Shown here in pieces: positions 1-9,554 of a stretch of DNA of 64,000 nt. The notes beneath the pieces are model-generated. The model was not told where the DNA came from. It saw only the letters and a list, made by a program, of their open reading frames with translations, and did not search any database. The DNA lies in contig NZ_SGUC01000001.1 in NCBI RefSeq assembly GCF_005435165.1, forward strand, positions 124,001-188,000. Direction: 5' to 3'. The first letter of the stretch is position 1, and the number at the start of each line of letters is the position of its first letter. The translations under genes and the position numbers were made by a program. Source of the DNA: Halorubrum sp. GN11_10-6_MGM (GTDB taxonomy: Archaea; Halobacteriota; Halobacteria; Halobacteriales; Haloferacaceae).

Positions 1-540
1 GTGCTGCTCGGGATCTTCGCCGCGCTCCCCGTGGTCCTCTACTACGCGTGGCCCGCGCTCCGCGAGCGCGGCTTCGTCGCCGGGCGGATCTATCAGGTGT
101 ACCTGTGGGCGGGCGCGCTCGGCGCCGGCATGATCGGCGGCTTCGCGCTCGGCTACGCCTACATCGCGCCCGGCATCATCGGCTGGCTCGTCACCGACGC
201 GCGCCTCGCCGACATGGTGATCACGTATCAGGTGAGCGACTTCCTCTGGCTCGTCATCTACACGACGATCGGGATCGGCTTCCTCGCCGACATCCCGATC
301 GCGATGGTGCTGTTGAACAACGCGGGCGTCCCCTACCGCGTGTTCCGCGAGCGCTGGCGCGAGGTGACGATCGGGATCATGCTGATCGCCGCCGTGTTCA
401 CGCCCGCCGACGTGATCACGATGTTCCTCGCGACGATCCCGCTGATGCTGGCGTACGGGCTCGGGATCGGCGTCCTCTTCGTCGTCACCCTCGGCGGCCG
501 GCGAGACCTCTCGCCGCCCGCGGAGTTCGTGACGCGCTGA
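1..540 (+). CDS. tatC: Sec-independent (twin-arginine) translocase TatC family protein, C-terminal part
   Basis: Membrane component of the twin-arginine translocase, which exports folded proteins; haloarchaea use this route heavily. The frame is open from base 1, so the N-terminus lies outside the window. The visible 179 residues contain about four hydrophobic segments in the TatC pattern: a helix starting LLGIFAALPVVLYYAWPAL, a second around 38-60, a third around 80-108, and the pair after the conserved FTPADV motif (about residue 134). A short polar tail ends the protein. Haloarchaea carry both a single-unit TatC and a double-length fused TatC. Only the C-terminal unit is visible, so either is possible. 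uvrA follows on the same strand after 97 bp. Confidence 0.87.
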   Translation: MLLGIFAALPVVLYYAWPALRERGFVAGRIYQVYLWAGALGAGMIGGFALGYAYIAPGIIGWLVTDARLADMVITYQVSDFLWLVIYTTIGIGFLADIPIAMVLLNNAGVPYRVFRERWREVTIGIMLIAAVFTPADVITMFLATIPLMLAYGLGIGVLFVVTLGGRRDLSPPAEFVTR

Positions 541-637
541 GCCGCCCGGCGTCGCACGGCCGGTCTCGGTGACGCGCGGCCCCCCACCCCCGCGACCGAC
601 GACTATTCCCGCGCGCGCCCGCAATGGCGGAGTAGAA

Positions 638-3589
638 ATGAGCAAGGACTACATCGAGGTCCGCGGCGCCGAGGAACACAACCTCAAGGACCTCGACGTC
701 CGGATTCCGCGCGAGGAGTTCACCGTCGTCACCGGGCTCTCCGGCTCGGGCAAGTCGTCGCTCGCGTTCGACACCGTCTACGCCGAGGGGCAGCGCCGCT
801 ACATCGAGTCGCTGTCGGCGTACGCCCGCAACTTCCTCGGGCAGATGGACAAACCGCAGGTGGAGTCCGTCGAGGGGCTCTCGCCGGCGATCTCCATCGA
901 CCAGAAGAACGCCGCGAACAACCCCCGATCGACGGTGGGGACCGTCACGGAGCTCCACGACTACCTCCGGCTGCTGTACGCCCGGATCGGCACCCAGTAC
1001 GACCCGGTCACCGGCGAGGAGGTCGGCGAGCAGTCCGCACAGGACATGGTGAAACAGATCCTCGACCTCCCGGAGGACACCCGCGCGAAGATCGCCGCCC
1101 CGGTCGTCCGCGACCAGAAAGGCGCCTTCGAGGAGCTGTTCGAGGAGCTGGTCTCGGACGGGTACAGCCGCGTCGAGGTCGACGGCGAGCCGGTCGATCT
1201 GACCCTCGACGACCCGGACCTCGACGAGAACTACGACCACACGATCGACGTGGTCGTCGACCGCGTCACCGTCTCGCCCGACGCGCGCTCGCGGATCACC
1301 GACTCCGTCGAGACCGCGCTGGAGGAGGCCGGCGGCGTCCTCAAGCTGATCGTCCCCGACCCGCCGGCGGACGTGCCGTTCGCGTCGAACGCGCGCTCGA
1401 CGGGGTCGCTCGCGGCCGACGCCGACGGCGACGACCGCCTCGTCGTCGAGTTCTCCGAGGAGCTCGGCAACCCCAACTCCGCCGTCCAGTTCTCCGCGAT
1501 CGAGACGCGCTCGTTCTCCTTCAACAGCCCCTACGGCGCCTGTCCCGAGTGCGAGGGGATCGGCTCGACGAAGGAGGTCGACGAGGAGCTCGTGGTCGAG
1601 GACCCCTCGAAGCCGCTGAAACACGTGTTCGAGCCGTGGAGCTACGACCGCACCTACTACTCGCGCCAGCTCGACAACGTCGCAGACCACTTCGGCGTCG
1701 ACCTCGACGCGCCGTTCGAGGAGCTCGACGAGGAGATCCGCCGGCAGTTCCTCTACGGCACCGACGAGATGGTCCACTTCGAGTGGACGACGAAGAACGG
1801 CACCCGCGAGAAGACCGAGCGGTTCGAGGGGGTCATCCCGAACCTAGAGCGTCGCCACGTCGAGACCGACTCCGAGCGCGCCCGCGACCACATCGAGGAG
1901 TACATGGCCGTGACGACCTGCCCCGAGTGCGAGGGCACCCGCCTGAAAGAGCAGTCGCGGCACGTCCTCGTCGCGGGCACGTCGATCACGGACGTGAACG
2001 AGCTGTCCATCGCCGAGGCCCGCGCGCACTTCGAGGGAATGGAAGACGAGCTGAACGAGCGCGAGACGACCATCGCCGAGGAGATCTTAAAGGAGATCCG
2101 GGCGCGGCTCGGCTTCATGGAGGAGGTCGGCCTGGAGTACCTCACGCTCGACCGCGAGGCCTCGACGCTGTCGGGCGGCGAGAGCCAGCGCATCCGGCTC
2201 GCGACGCAGGTCGGATCGGGACTGGTGGGCGTGCTGTACGTACTCGACGAGCCCTCGATCGGGCTCCACCAGCGCGACAACGACCGCCTGCTCGACACGC
2301 TGGAGGGGCTCCGCGACCTCGGCAACACCCTCCTCGTCGTCGAGCACGACGAGGAGACGATGCGCCGCGCCGACGAGATCATCGACATGGGGCCCGGCCC
2401 CGGCAAGCGCGGCGGCGAGGTCGTCGCGCAGGGCGACTTCGACGACGTGGTCGAGACCGACGAGTCGGTGACGGCCGACTACCTCGCGGGCCGAAAGTCG
2501 ATTCCGGTGCCCGACGAGCGCCGCGAGGCCGACGGCGAGCTCGTCGTGCGCGGCGCCCGCCAGCACAACCTGAAGGACCTGGACGTGCCGATCCCGCTCG
2601 GCACACTGACGACGGTGACGGGGGTCTCCGGCTCCGGGAAGTCGACGCTCGTCAACGACATCCTCTACAAGGGGCTCGCCCGCGAGATGAACGACAACAC
2701 CTCGGTCGACCCCGGCGCACACGACGCGATCGAGGGGCTCGACGGGATCGAGACGGTCCGGCTCATCGACCAGTCGCCGATCGGGCGGACGCCGCGCTCG
2801 AACCCCGCCACGTACACCGACGTGTTCGACCACGTCCGCGAGCTGTTCGCGGAGACGAAGCTCTCGAAGCGCCGCGGCTACGAGAAGGGGCGCTTCTCGT
2901 TCAACGTGAAGGGCGGCCGCTGCGAGGAGTGCGGCGGGCAGGGCACCGTGAAGATCGAGATGAACTTCCTCTCCGACGTGTACGTCCCCTGCGAGGAGTG
3001 CGGCGGCGCCCGCTACAACGACGAGACGCTCGACGTGGAGTACAAGGGGAAGACGATCGCCGACGTGCTCGACATGAGCGTGGAGGAGGCCCACGAGTTC
3101 TTCGAGAGCCACCGCGGGCTGGAGCGCCGCCTCAAGCTGCTGCGAGACGTCGGCCTCGGCTACATGGAGCTCGGCCAGCCCTCGACCACCCTCTCCGGCG
3201 GCGAGGCCCAGCGCGTGAAGCTCGCCGAGGAACTGGGCAAGCGCGCGACCGGCGACACGCTGTACCTCCTCGACGAGCCGACGACGGGGCTCCACAAGGC
3301 CGACGAGCGCAAGCTGATCGACGTGCTCCACCGGCTCGTCGACGCCGGCAACACGGTCGTCGTCATCGAACACGAGCTCGACCTCGTGAAGAACGCGGAT
3401 CACGTGATCGATCTCGGCCCCGAGGGCGGCGACGGCGGCGGCGAGTTGGTCGCCAGCGGCACCCCCGAGGAGATCGCCCGCGAGGACGCCTCCCACACCG
3501 GGCGCTACCTCCGTGACATGCTCCCGAAGGTCGACCTCGACGGCCCCCGCGACGACCGCCGAAAGCCCGCGATCGCCGACGACGACTGA
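638..3589 (+). CDS. uvrA: Excinuclease ABC subunit UvrA
   Basis: Damage-recognition ATPase of nucleotide excision repair; it acts with UvrB and UvrC, and uvrC is in this window at 48.3 kb. The 983-residue length is normal for UvrA. It has two ABC modules: Walker A GLSGSGKS at residues 33-40 with signature [12 protein letters not shown], and a second Walker [10 protein letters not shown] near residue 665 with signature [14 protein letters not shown]. Zinc-binding pairs are CPECEG (two places) and the C-terminal CEECGGQGT...CEECGG. I chose the ATG at 638 because [19 protein letters not shown] matches the family N-terminus and a weak AT-rich box lies about 30 nt upstream. An in-frame ATG at 569 would add 23 non-conserved residues. 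Single gene with no sign of damage. Confidence 0.97.
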   Translation: MSKDYIEVRGAEEHNLKDLDVRIPREEFTVVTGLSGSGKSSLAFDTVYAEGQRRYIESLSAYARNFLGQMDKPQVESVEGLSPAISIDQKNAANNPRSTVGTVTELHDYLRLLYARIGTQYDPVTGEEVGEQSAQDMVKQILDLPEDTRAKIAAPVVRDQKGAFEELFEELVSDGYSRVEVDGEPVDLTLDDPDLDENYDHTIDVVVDRVTVSPDARSRITDSVETALEEAGGVLKLIVPDPPADVPFASNARSTGSLAADADGDDRLVVEFSEELGNPNSAVQFSAIETRSFSFNSPYGACPECEGIGSTKEVDEELVVEDPSKPLKHVFEPWSYDRTYYSRQLDNVADHFGVDLDAPFEELDEEIRRQFLYGTDEMVHFEWTTKNGTREKTERFEGVIPNLERRHVETDSERARDHIEEYMAVTTCPECEGTRLKEQSRHVLVAGTSITDVNELSIAEARAHFEGMEDELNERETTIAEEILKEIRARLGFMEEVGLEYLTLDREASTLSGGESQRIRLATQVGSGLVGVLYVLDEPSIGLHQRDNDRLLDTLEGLRDLGNTLLVVEHDEETMRRADEIIDMGPGPGKRGGEVVAQGDFDDVVETDESVTADYLAGRKSIPVPDERREADGELVVRGARQHNLKDLDVPIPLGTLTTVTGVSGSGKSTLVNDILYKGLAREMNDNTSVDPGAHDAIEGLDGIETVRLIDQSPIGRTPRSNPATYTDVFDHVRELFAETKLSKRRGYEKGRFSFNVKGGRCEECGGQGTVKIEMNFLSDVYVPCEECGGARYNDETLDVEYKGKTIADVLDMSVEEAHEFFESHRGLERRLKLLRDVGLGYMELGQPSTTLSGGEAQRVKLAEELGKRATGDTLYLLDEPTTGLHKADERKLIDVLHRLVDAGNTVVVIEHELDLVKNADHVIDLGPEGGDGGGELVASGTPEEIAREDASHTGRYLRDMLPKVDLDGPRDDRRKPAIADDD

Positions 3590-3729
3590 GGCGGAAGCGA
3601 AGCGGCCGCCGAGGCGGACCGGCGCGGTCGGCTCCGAGTCGGCCCGCCTCCCGTCGGCCGGCGGAGATTCGGCCGGGTCGACCCCTGCGACCCGCAGCTT
3701 GATACCGCGGCGCGTCGTCGCTCCGAGCG

Positions 3730-4110
3730 ATGCGAGAGATCACGACGGACGACGTGCCGGAGGCCCTCGGTCCGTACTCACAGGGGATCGTCTCCGGCGA
3801 CACGGTCCACGTCTCCGGGAAGACGGGCGTGGACCCCGACACGGGCGAGGCCCCCGAGTCGGTCGCCGAACAGACGACGCAGACGCTCGAAAACGTCGCC
3901 GCGATCCTTGAGGCGGCCGGAACGACGCCGGACGCGATCGTGTCGGCGACCGTCTACCTCACTGATATGGACGACTACGACGCGGTGAACGAGGCGTACC
4001 GGTCGTTTCTCTCGGAGCCGTATCCGGCGCGGACCTGCGTCGAGGTGTCCCGGCTCCCCGCCCCGCTCGACGTGGAAATCACGGTCACCGCGGAGCTCGA
4101 CGGCGACTGA
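3730..4110 (+). CDS. RidA/YjgF/YER057c family protein (reactive intermediate deaminase)
   Basis: Small cytosolic enzyme of the RidA family, which hydrolyses reactive enamine/imine intermediates made by PLP enzymes. The 126-residue length is typical. Visible family marks are the GPYSQGIVSGDTVHVSGKTG segment near the N-terminus, the alternating strand-helix pattern, and the C-terminal PARTCVEVSRLPAPLDVEI segment containing the Arg that binds the substrate carboxylate. A TATA-like CTTGATACC lies about 30 nt before the ATG, so the transcript is probably leaderless. It ends 18 bp from the convergent MutS-like gene. I see no PLP-enzyme partner next to it. Confidence 0.93.
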   Translation: MREITTDDVPEALGPYSQGIVSGDTVHVSGKTGVDPDTGEAPESVAEQTTQTLENVAAILEAAGTTPDAIVSATVYLTDMDDYDAVNEAYRSFLSEPYPARTCVEVSRLPAPLDVEITVTAELDGD

Positions 4111-4128
4111 GGCAGAACGGTTCCGCGC

Positions 4129-6165
4129 TCAGAACTTCTCCAGCAGGTCGCCGTAGAACTCGCCGCCGCGGTCGTCGGCGAGCTTCTCGACGATGAGCTC
4201 CGGCGTCGACCGCGCGAGGTGGCCCTTCTTCGGCGAGCGGTTCACCCGGAGCTCGCCGTCGACGAGCCCCTCGGCCTCGATACCGTCGACCGCGACGTCG
4301 AAGTCGGCGGCGTCGCGGATCTCGCGGGCGAGGTGCGAGACGAAGACGGCGGTGGCGTCCTGGTCGTCGAGCGCCTCCAGGATGCCCGCGATGATCTTCG
4401 CGGAGGCGCCCGGTTCGGTGATCGACTCCAGCTCGTCGACCAAGACGAGCCGGCCGTCCGCGCCGTCGACGAGGTCGCCGAAGTCGCGGAGCGTCGCCTC
4501 GAACGCGCCCGCGTCGAGGGTGCCCTGCGACTTGGCGTAGTAGTGGATCTCCTCGAACCGCTCGACCGTGGCCGACTCGGCGGGGGCGGGCATCCCCATC
4601 TGCGCGAGCACGACGACGAGGGCGACCAGATCGAGCGTGGAGGTCTTCCCGCCGGAGTTGACGCCGGACAGCAGCGTCGCGCCCGAGACGGCGTAGTCGA
4701 CGGGCTCGGCGTCGGCGAAGTCGACGTCGAGCAGCGGGGAGCGGCCGCCCTCGATGCGGAAGCCGGGCGAGCCGCCGTCGCCGGTGTCGGCGGCGGGGTC
4801 GACGACCTCCGGCATGACGCAGTCGAAGTCCCGGGCGAACCGCGCGATCGCCAGCTCGACGTCGAGCTCTAAGGCGTCGCGCACCAGCGCCTCGACCGGC
4901 TCGCGGAGGTCGCCGAGGTCGCTCGCGAGGTCGGCCTTCAGCTTCGCGGCGCGCCGGTCGCGGGCCGCCGAGAGCTCGGTCCGGAGCCGCGAGACGGCGC
5001 TCTCGTCGTGGTCGACGGGGAACGAGGGGTCGCCGCCGAAGACGCGCTCGGCGAGCTCCGCCTCCTCGGGTTTCAGGCGAAGCGCGTCGGCAAGGTGCTC
5101 GCGGGCGGCGTCGACCGCCGCGTCGTACTCGTCGGCGAGCTCGCGGTCCAAGAGGGAGTCGACGCGGGCGCCCTGCTCGACGAGGGAGAGGAAGTCGGTT
5201 CCCTCGATGGTGACGTCGCGCTCGCGGATCGCCTCGCGCAGGCGGTCGTCGGCGACCGACGCCGCCGTCGACACCGCGGCGTCGAGGTCGTCGACGGCGG
5301 CCGTCAGCCGGTCCAGCTCGGCGTCGCCGGCGATGGTCCCGTCGTCGTCGAGCCGCGAGAGCGCGTCGCGCAGGCGGTCGATCTCGACGGGGGGATCGGC
5401 GCCGCCGTCGGCGCCGGAGACGGGGTCGCCGGCCGCCGCGGCCGCCTCGTGGACCGCCGCGGCCGCCTCCAGCCGCTCGCGGTTCTCGGCGAAGAAGGCG
5501 AGCAGGCGCTCGGGCACCGTCTCGGCCGGCGTTTCGAGGGCGTCCGGCCGCACGCTCACGTCGCCCTCCACGTCGAGGCCGGCGAACGACTCGTCCAAGA
5601 CGATCACCGACGCGTACGACCGGCCGAGCTCGGAGACGTCGCGGGCGTCCTCGACCGTTTCGACCGAGAGTTCGGGCACCTCGGCCTCGGCGCGCGCGAG
5701 CGTCTCGGCGTCGGCGGTCGCCAGACACCGGTCCCGGACGCGGACGGTCGGCGGGTCCGACAGGGGCGCGCAGTCGGCGAGCGCCTCGCGGACGGCGGGG
5801 TCGGGGTCGCGCTCCGTCGCCTCGGCGGCGAACGCCTGCGCCTCCGCGATCCGCGAGGCGGACGCGCTCGGGTAGAACGTCTCCAGCCGCTTCGCCGCGT
5901 AGTCGGTGACGGTGCGCTCGCGCAGCAGGTCGATCGCCTCCCGGTACAGTTCGCGGGCGCGGTCGGTGGCCAGCACGCGCCCGTCGTCGTCGTGGCGGCG
6001 CCGGATCGCGCCGCGAGCGATGCGGGCCGCGCGGGCCTCGTTCACGCCCGGTGCGCGGGCGATGGCGGCCACGTCGCCGGACTCGACGGTCGCGGCCGGG
6101 TCGTCGAGCTCGCGCAGGGCCGCGGCCGTCTTGGCGCCGACGCCGGGGATCGCCTCCAGCTCCAT
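4129..6165 (-). CDS. MutS5-like DNA-binding ATPase with N-terminal helix-hairpin-helix
   Basis: Protein of 678 residues related to archaeal MutS5/MutS2 proteins rather than to classical mismatch-repair MutS. The N-terminus has two helix-hairpin-helix motifs (IPGVGAKTAAAL, then APGVNEARAARIARG). A long helical lever/clamp region follows. The MutS ATPase has Walker A GVNSGGKTSTLDL near residue 500 and Walker B LVLVDELESITEPG near residue 575, then a conserved FVSHLARE segment. No mismatch-recognition domain and no Smr nuclease domain are seen; the chain ends in GDLLEKF. A role in recombination or processing branched DNA is inferred from the family. Single gene, transcribed divergently from the LarE-like gene. 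Confidence 0.9.
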   Translation of the reverse strand: MELEAIPGVGAKTAAALRELDDPAATVESGDVAAIARAPGVNEARAARIARGAIRRRHDDDGRVLATDRARELYREAIDLLRERTVTDYAAKRLETFYPSASASRIAEAQAFAAEATERDPDPAVREALADCAPLSDPPTVRVRDRCLATADAETLARAEAEVPELSVETVEDARDVSELGRSYASVIVLDESFAGLDVEGDVSVRPDALETPAETVPERLLAFFAENRERLEAAAAVHEAAAAAGDPVSGADGGADPPVEIDRLRDALSRLDDDGTIAGDAELDRLTAAVDDLDAAVSTAASVADDRLREAIRERDVTIEGTDFLSLVEQGARVDSLLDRELADEYDAAVDAAREHLADALRLKPEEAELAERVFGGDPSFPVDHDESAVSRLRTELSAARDRRAAKLKADLASDLGDLREPVEALVRDALELDVELAIARFARDFDCVMPEVVDPAADTGDGGSPGFRIEGGRSPLLDVDFADAEPVDYAVSGATLLSGVNSGGKTSTLDLVALVVVLAQMGMPAPAESATVERFEEIHYYAKSQGTLDAGAFEATLRDFGDLVDGADGRLVLVDELESITEPGASAKIIAGILEALDDQDATAVFVSHLAREIRDAADFDVAVDGIEAEGLVDGELRVNRSPKKGHLARSTPELIVEKLADDRGGEFYGDLLEKF

Positions 6166-6298
6166 CTACCGGCCGGTATCGCGGCAACGGTCTAAAGCGT
6201 GCGGGTCGCTCCCGCGGCGCGGCGGCGGGCCGAGCGACGGCCGACGCGATCGGTTCCGCGTGCGACGCCCTTTTTCGCGCCCGCCGCTAACGCCGGCC

Positions 6299-7267
6299 AT
6301 GAGCCGGAACGCGCGAACCGTCGGCGACGGGTCGCTCACCCCCGAGACGGCGGCGAAGGCGGCGAAGGCGCGCGACGCGCTCGGCGAGCGCGACGGCGTC
6401 CTCGTCGCGTTCTCGGGCGGCGTCGACTCCGCGGTCGTCGCGGCGCTGGCGCGGGACGCGCTCGGCGACGACGCCGTGGCGTGTACCGCCCGCAGCGAGA
6501 CGCTCCCGGCGGCGGAGCTCGACGACGCGGAACGGGTGGCCGACGAGATCGGGGTCCGCCACGAGACCGTGACCTTCTCCGAACTCGACGACCCGAACTT
6601 CGTCGCCAACGACGGCGACCGGTGTTACCACTGCCGCACGATGCGGCTCGGGAGGATGTACGAGACGGCGAGGGAGCTGGGGATCGACACCGTCTGCGAC
6701 GGGACGAACGCCGACGACCCGGGCGAGGGACACCGCCCGGGGCTCCGCGCGGTCGAGGAGCTCGACGTGTTCTCGCCGCTGCTCGATGCGGGGATCGCGA
6801 AGGAAGAGGTCCGAGCGATCGCCGACGCCTACGACCTCTCCGTGGCCGACAAACCCTCGATGGCGTGTCTCTCCTCCCGGATCCCGACCGGGCTGGAAGT
6901 GACCGAGGAGCGACTGACCCGCGTCGAGAAGGCGGAGCGGGTGCTCCGCGAGTGGGGGTTCGAGGGGTTCCGCGTGCGCGACCACGACGGCCTCGCGCGG
7001 GTCGAGATCGCCCCCGACGAGCTGGAGCGCGCGCTCGATCCGGCCTTCGCCGACGCCGTCCACGAACACCTCACCGACCTCGGCTTCGAGTACGTCACCC
7101 TCGACATGGCCGGGTACCGGACCGGGAGCGTGAGTCCGGGCGGCGAGGGGGAGACCGCGGACGGCGGCGGCCCGAGCGACGCGGACAGGGCGTCCGAGGA
7201 CGGCGAGTCGTCGAACGGTGAGTCATCGGACGGCGGCGTCGACCTCGGACGGCAGTACCCGCGCTGA
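6299..7267 (+). CDS. larE: LarE-like ATP-dependent sacrificial sulfur transferase (PP-loop protein)
   Basis: PP-loop ATP pyrophosphatase of the LarE family. LarE donates sulfur to a nickel-pincer cofactor precursor; in haloarchaea the true substrate is not settled. The PP-loop is FSGGVDSAVV near residue 38, and the conserved Cys segment is RCYHCRTMRL near residue 106. VCDGTNADD and KPSMACLSSRIPTG follow at family-typical places. The C-terminal 45 residues are Gly/Ser/Asp-rich and probably disordered. The ATG at 6299 fits a leaderless transcript (CTTTTTCG about 30 nt upstream). No larB or larC neighbour is present, so it may serve another sulfur-transfer step. Confidence 0.85.
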   Translation: MSRNARTVGDGSLTPETAAKAAKARDALGERDGVLVAFSGGVDSAVVAALARDALGDDAVACTARSETLPAAELDDAERVADEIGVRHETVTFSELDDPNFVANDGDRCYHCRTMRLGRMYETARELGIDTVCDGTNADDPGEGHRPGLRAVEELDVFSPLLDAGIAKEEVRAIADAYDLSVADKPSMACLSSRIPTGLEVTEERLTRVEKAERVLREWGFEGFRVRDHDGLARVEIAPDELERALDPAFADAVHEHLTDLGFEYVTLDMAGYRTGSVSPGGEGETADGGGPSDADRASEDGESSNGESSDGGVDLGRQYPR

Positions 7268-7349
7268 GGGCGCGAGCGGACCGAGTTCGGACCGCCGTCG
7301 GTCGCGGACGCAGTCGGCGTTATCACCCGAGAGAACCCGGCGGGAACGC

Positions 7350-7357
7350 TTATAACC
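7350..7357 (+). promoter_or_regulatory. TATA box of small membrane protein gene
   Basis: TTATAACC starts 29 nt before the ATG at 7379. This is the spacing of leaderless haloarchaeal promoters, and it supports the short gene downstream being real. Confidence 0.6.
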
Positions 7358-7378
7358 CGTGTTACTGAACCGACACCT

Positions 7379-7582
7379 ATGCGGGAGGCACAGGCGCTAG
7401 CGGTGATCGCCGGCGGCGTCGGGGGCTCCGTCGGGGCGTTCGTCGGCGTCGCAGTCGGCGGGTCCGCGCTCTCCGTGACGCTGACCACCCTCGGGGTCGC
7501 GACGCTCGTGGGCGTCGGCGTCATCGCGAGCGCGGTCATCGCCGGCGACGTGGAGTTCCTCGCCGACGCGGACGGCGAGTGA
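7379..7582 (+). CDS. Small two-helix membrane protein, function unknown
   Basis: Protein of 67 residues with two hydrophobic stretches, about 6-30 (VIAGGVGGSVGAFVGVAVGG) and 33-55, and a short acidic tail ending DADGE. It has no recognised domain. A clear TATA box 29 nt upstream and haloarchaeal codon use argue that it is expressed. The next gene starts 85 bp further on and is probably separately transcribed. Glycine-zipper-like spacing in the first helix suggests tight helix packing or oligomerisation, which is inference only. Confidence 0.62.
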   Translation: MREAQALAVIAGGVGGSVGAFVGVAVGGSALSVTLTTLGVATLVGVGVIASAVIAGDVEFLADADGE

Positions 7583-7667
7583 CCGGGACGGGAGAGGGGA
7601 GACAGCGGCACCGAACCACCCGATATCGGAGTAACGTTGAAATACCGGTCCCGCGTAGCTACCGGCG

Positions 7668-7856
7668 ATGGTCGCTGCGGCGGCGTTCTGGGTGGAGTGT
7701 GACCGCTACCACGAGCTGGCGGAGCGGTTCCAGCGCGGCATCGAGATCACCCACCCCGACCGGCTCACCGGGCGGAGCGGCTACTACAGCGAGTGCGGCT
7801 GTTCCTGGTGCGCCGAGGAGGTCACCTACTTCGAGTACCGCGGCGAGCGGCTGTGA
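7668..7856 (+). CDS. Small Cys-containing haloarchaeal protein, function unknown
   Basis: Protein of 62 residues. Its C-terminal half contains a CGCSWC cluster (SECGCSWCAEEVTYFEYRGERL), which could bind a metal but lacks the second Cys pair of an ordinary zinc ribbon. The N-terminal half is charged and helical (CDRYHELAERFQRG). No known domain. It lies between two plus-strand genes with separate upstream AT-rich patches. Codon use matches the neighbours, so I regard it as real. Confidence 0.55.
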   Translation: MVAAAAFWVECDRYHELAERFQRGIEITHPDRLTGRSGYYSECGCSWCAEEVTYFEYRGERL

Positions 7857-7930
7857 ACGGGCGGTCCGCTCGGCGGTAGCGCTCGCCTCCGACCGCGCGC
7901 TTCAAGGCCCCGCCGCGACGAACGAACGCC

Positions 7931-8581
7931 ATGAGCCTCATCGCGTTCGACTTCGACGGGACGCTCTCCGACTCCGAGATGACGGTCCTGCTCGCGGAGC
8001 GGGCGGGCGTCACCGACGAGGTCGCCGAGATCACCGAGCGAGCGATGAACGACGAGATCGGCTACGCCGAGAGCCTCTATCAGCGCGCGGAGCTGCTGGA
8101 AGGCCTCTCCGCGGCGGACGTCGAGGACGCGTTCGACGCGGTCCGGATCCGCCCCGGCGCCGCGCGCCTCATCGAGCGCTTGCGCGACGAGGGCCACCAC
8201 GTCGCCGTGCTCACGGGCGGGTTCGAGCGCGGGGTCGAGGCGGCGCTCGCCCGGGAGGGGGTCTCGGTCGACACGATCGTCGCCAACCGGCTGCCGACCG
8301 GACCGGACGGGGCGCTCACCGGCGAGGCCGAGGGACCGCTGATCGAGGGGACGAAGGACGACGCGCTCGCCGACCTCGCGGCCGAGGTCGACGTGCCGAT
8401 GGCGGAGACGGTGGCGGTCGGCGACGGCGCAAACGACCTGCCGATGCTGGAGGTCGCCGGGCTCGCGGTCGGTTTCGTCCCCAAGTCCGCGGTGCGGCCG
8501 GTCTGCGACGCCGTCGTCGCCTCCATGTACCGGCTCGGAAAGGTGCTGGAGGCGCACGGCGTGCTCGCGGACGGCGAGTGA
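7931..8581 (+). CDS. serB: HAD-superfamily phosphatase, phosphoserine phosphatase (SerB)-like
   Basis: 216-residue HAD hydrolase with motif I DFDGTLSDSE (nucleophile Asp at residue 7), motif II VLTGGFERG, a lysine in EGTKDDAL and motif IV VGDGANDLPML. These match the SerB type, in which phosphoserine is dephosphorylated to serine. serA (55.1 kb) is elsewhere in the window, so a serine pathway is present but not clustered. The helical cap between motifs I and II is short, as in archaeal SerB proteins. CTTCAAGG about 31 nt before the ATG is a weak TATA box. Substrate assignment is by similarity; other small phosphomonoesters are possible. Confidence 0.82.
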   Translation: MSLIAFDFDGTLSDSEMTVLLAERAGVTDEVAEITERAMNDEIGYAESLYQRAELLEGLSAADVEDAFDAVRIRPGAARLIERLRDEGHHVAVLTGGFERGVEAALAREGVSVDTIVANRLPTGPDGALTGEAEGPLIEGTKDDALADLAAEVDVPMAETVAVGDGANDLPMLEVAGLAVGFVPKSAVRPVCDAVVASMYRLGKVLEAHGVLADGE

Positions 8582-8714
8582 GCGCGGGACGGGGCAGCCG
8601 CGGGGAGGCGCGACGCGCTCGCGACGGTTCCCGATACCTGACCATGTTTGGCTCAAACGTTAATCAGCGACGAACCGAACGCCGTCGTATGAGCGTCTTC
8701 GCTGGGGTGGTCCG

Positions 8715-9554
8715 ATGCTGCCGACGCTGACGTATCTCCAGTTTCACCTCGTCTTCAGCCTCCCCATCGTGGCGCTTCTGTGGTACCTCGCCCCCCGATA
8801 CGAGCCGACGCGCCGGCGGCGGGCGACCGCCGGCATCGCGATCCTCGTCGCGATCGCGTACCTCTACACGACGCCGTGGATCAGCTACATGATCCGCCGG
8901 GGGGCGTGGGGGTACGCCGACGGCGCGGTGCTCGTCCGGGCGCTGTCGATCCCCCTCGGCGAGTACCTCTTCTTCACCGTTCAGACCGTCGTCACCGCGT
9001 TCGCGCTCCACCTGATCGGGTTCGACCCGACGTTCCGCGAGGGGGACTTCGACCGCGCGCCGCGGGCCGCGGGGGTCGTCGTCGGCCTCGCGATGGTGCC
9101 GATCGGATTGGGGCTCGCGTCGCTCGACCCGTCGTACCTCTATCTCGGCGGGCTGATCGCGTGGGTCGGCCCCGTCCTCGCACTCCAGTGGGGGGTGGGC
9201 GGCGGATACCTCGTCCGGACGCCGCGGACGTGGCTCGCGGCGACGTTCCTCCCGGCCGCGTACTTCTGGGTCGCGGACCGGATCGCGATCGGGATGGGCA
9301 CCTGGTATCTCTCCCCCGAGCTGACGACCGGGATCGCGGTCCTCGGGCTCCCGGTCGAGGAGATGCTGTTCTTCGCCTCGGCCGGGGTGATGACGGTGAA
9401 CGGGCTCGTGCTGTTCGAGTGGGTGCTCGACTGGAACGACCGCCGCCGGGCGGTCGCGGAGCCGGTCGCCGGTGGCGGGTCGGAGGCGTCGGACCCCGAC
9501 GTGCCCGGACCGGAGCCGCCGACCGACCCGGACCCCGACGTGGTCGATGACTGA
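8715..9554 (+). CDS. crtY: Lycopene beta-cyclase (haloarchaeal CrtY/CarR type)
   Basis: Membrane protein of 279 residues with about seven hydrophobic helices that cyclises lycopene to beta-carotene. The family signatures are the repeated PxE(E/Y)xxFF elements: LGEYLFFTVQT near residue 85 and GLPVEEMLFFASAG near residue 215. The two half-repeats correspond to the CrtYc and CrtYd subunits found as separate genes in some bacteria. The acidic C-terminus is disordered. The stop overlaps the ATG of the Brp/Blh gene, so the two are translationally coupled and together make retinal. The probable TATA box (TTAATC, 8660) would place the transcription start near 8689, giving a short leader. Confidence 0.92.
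   Translation: MLPTLTYLQFHLVFSLPIVALLWYLAPRYEPTRRRRATAGIAILVAIAYLYTTPWISYMIRRGAWGYADGAVLVRALSIPLGEYLFFTVQTVVTAFALHLIGFDPTFREGDFDRAPRAAGVVVGLAMVPIGLGLASLDPSYLYLGGLIAWVGPVLALQWGVGGGYLVRTPRTWLAATFLPAAYFWVADRIAIGMGTWYLSPELTTGIAVLGLPVEEMLFFASAGVMTVNGLVLFEWVLDWNDRRRAVAEPVAGGGSEASDPDVPGPEPPTDPDPDVVDD

Noticed and set aside
485-1777. Long antisense open frame over uvrA and similar long antisense or alternate-frame frames over many genes
   Set aside because: Composition is Arg/Ala/Val/Leu/Asp-rich and mirrors the sense codons; high GC makes stop codons rare. No family features.
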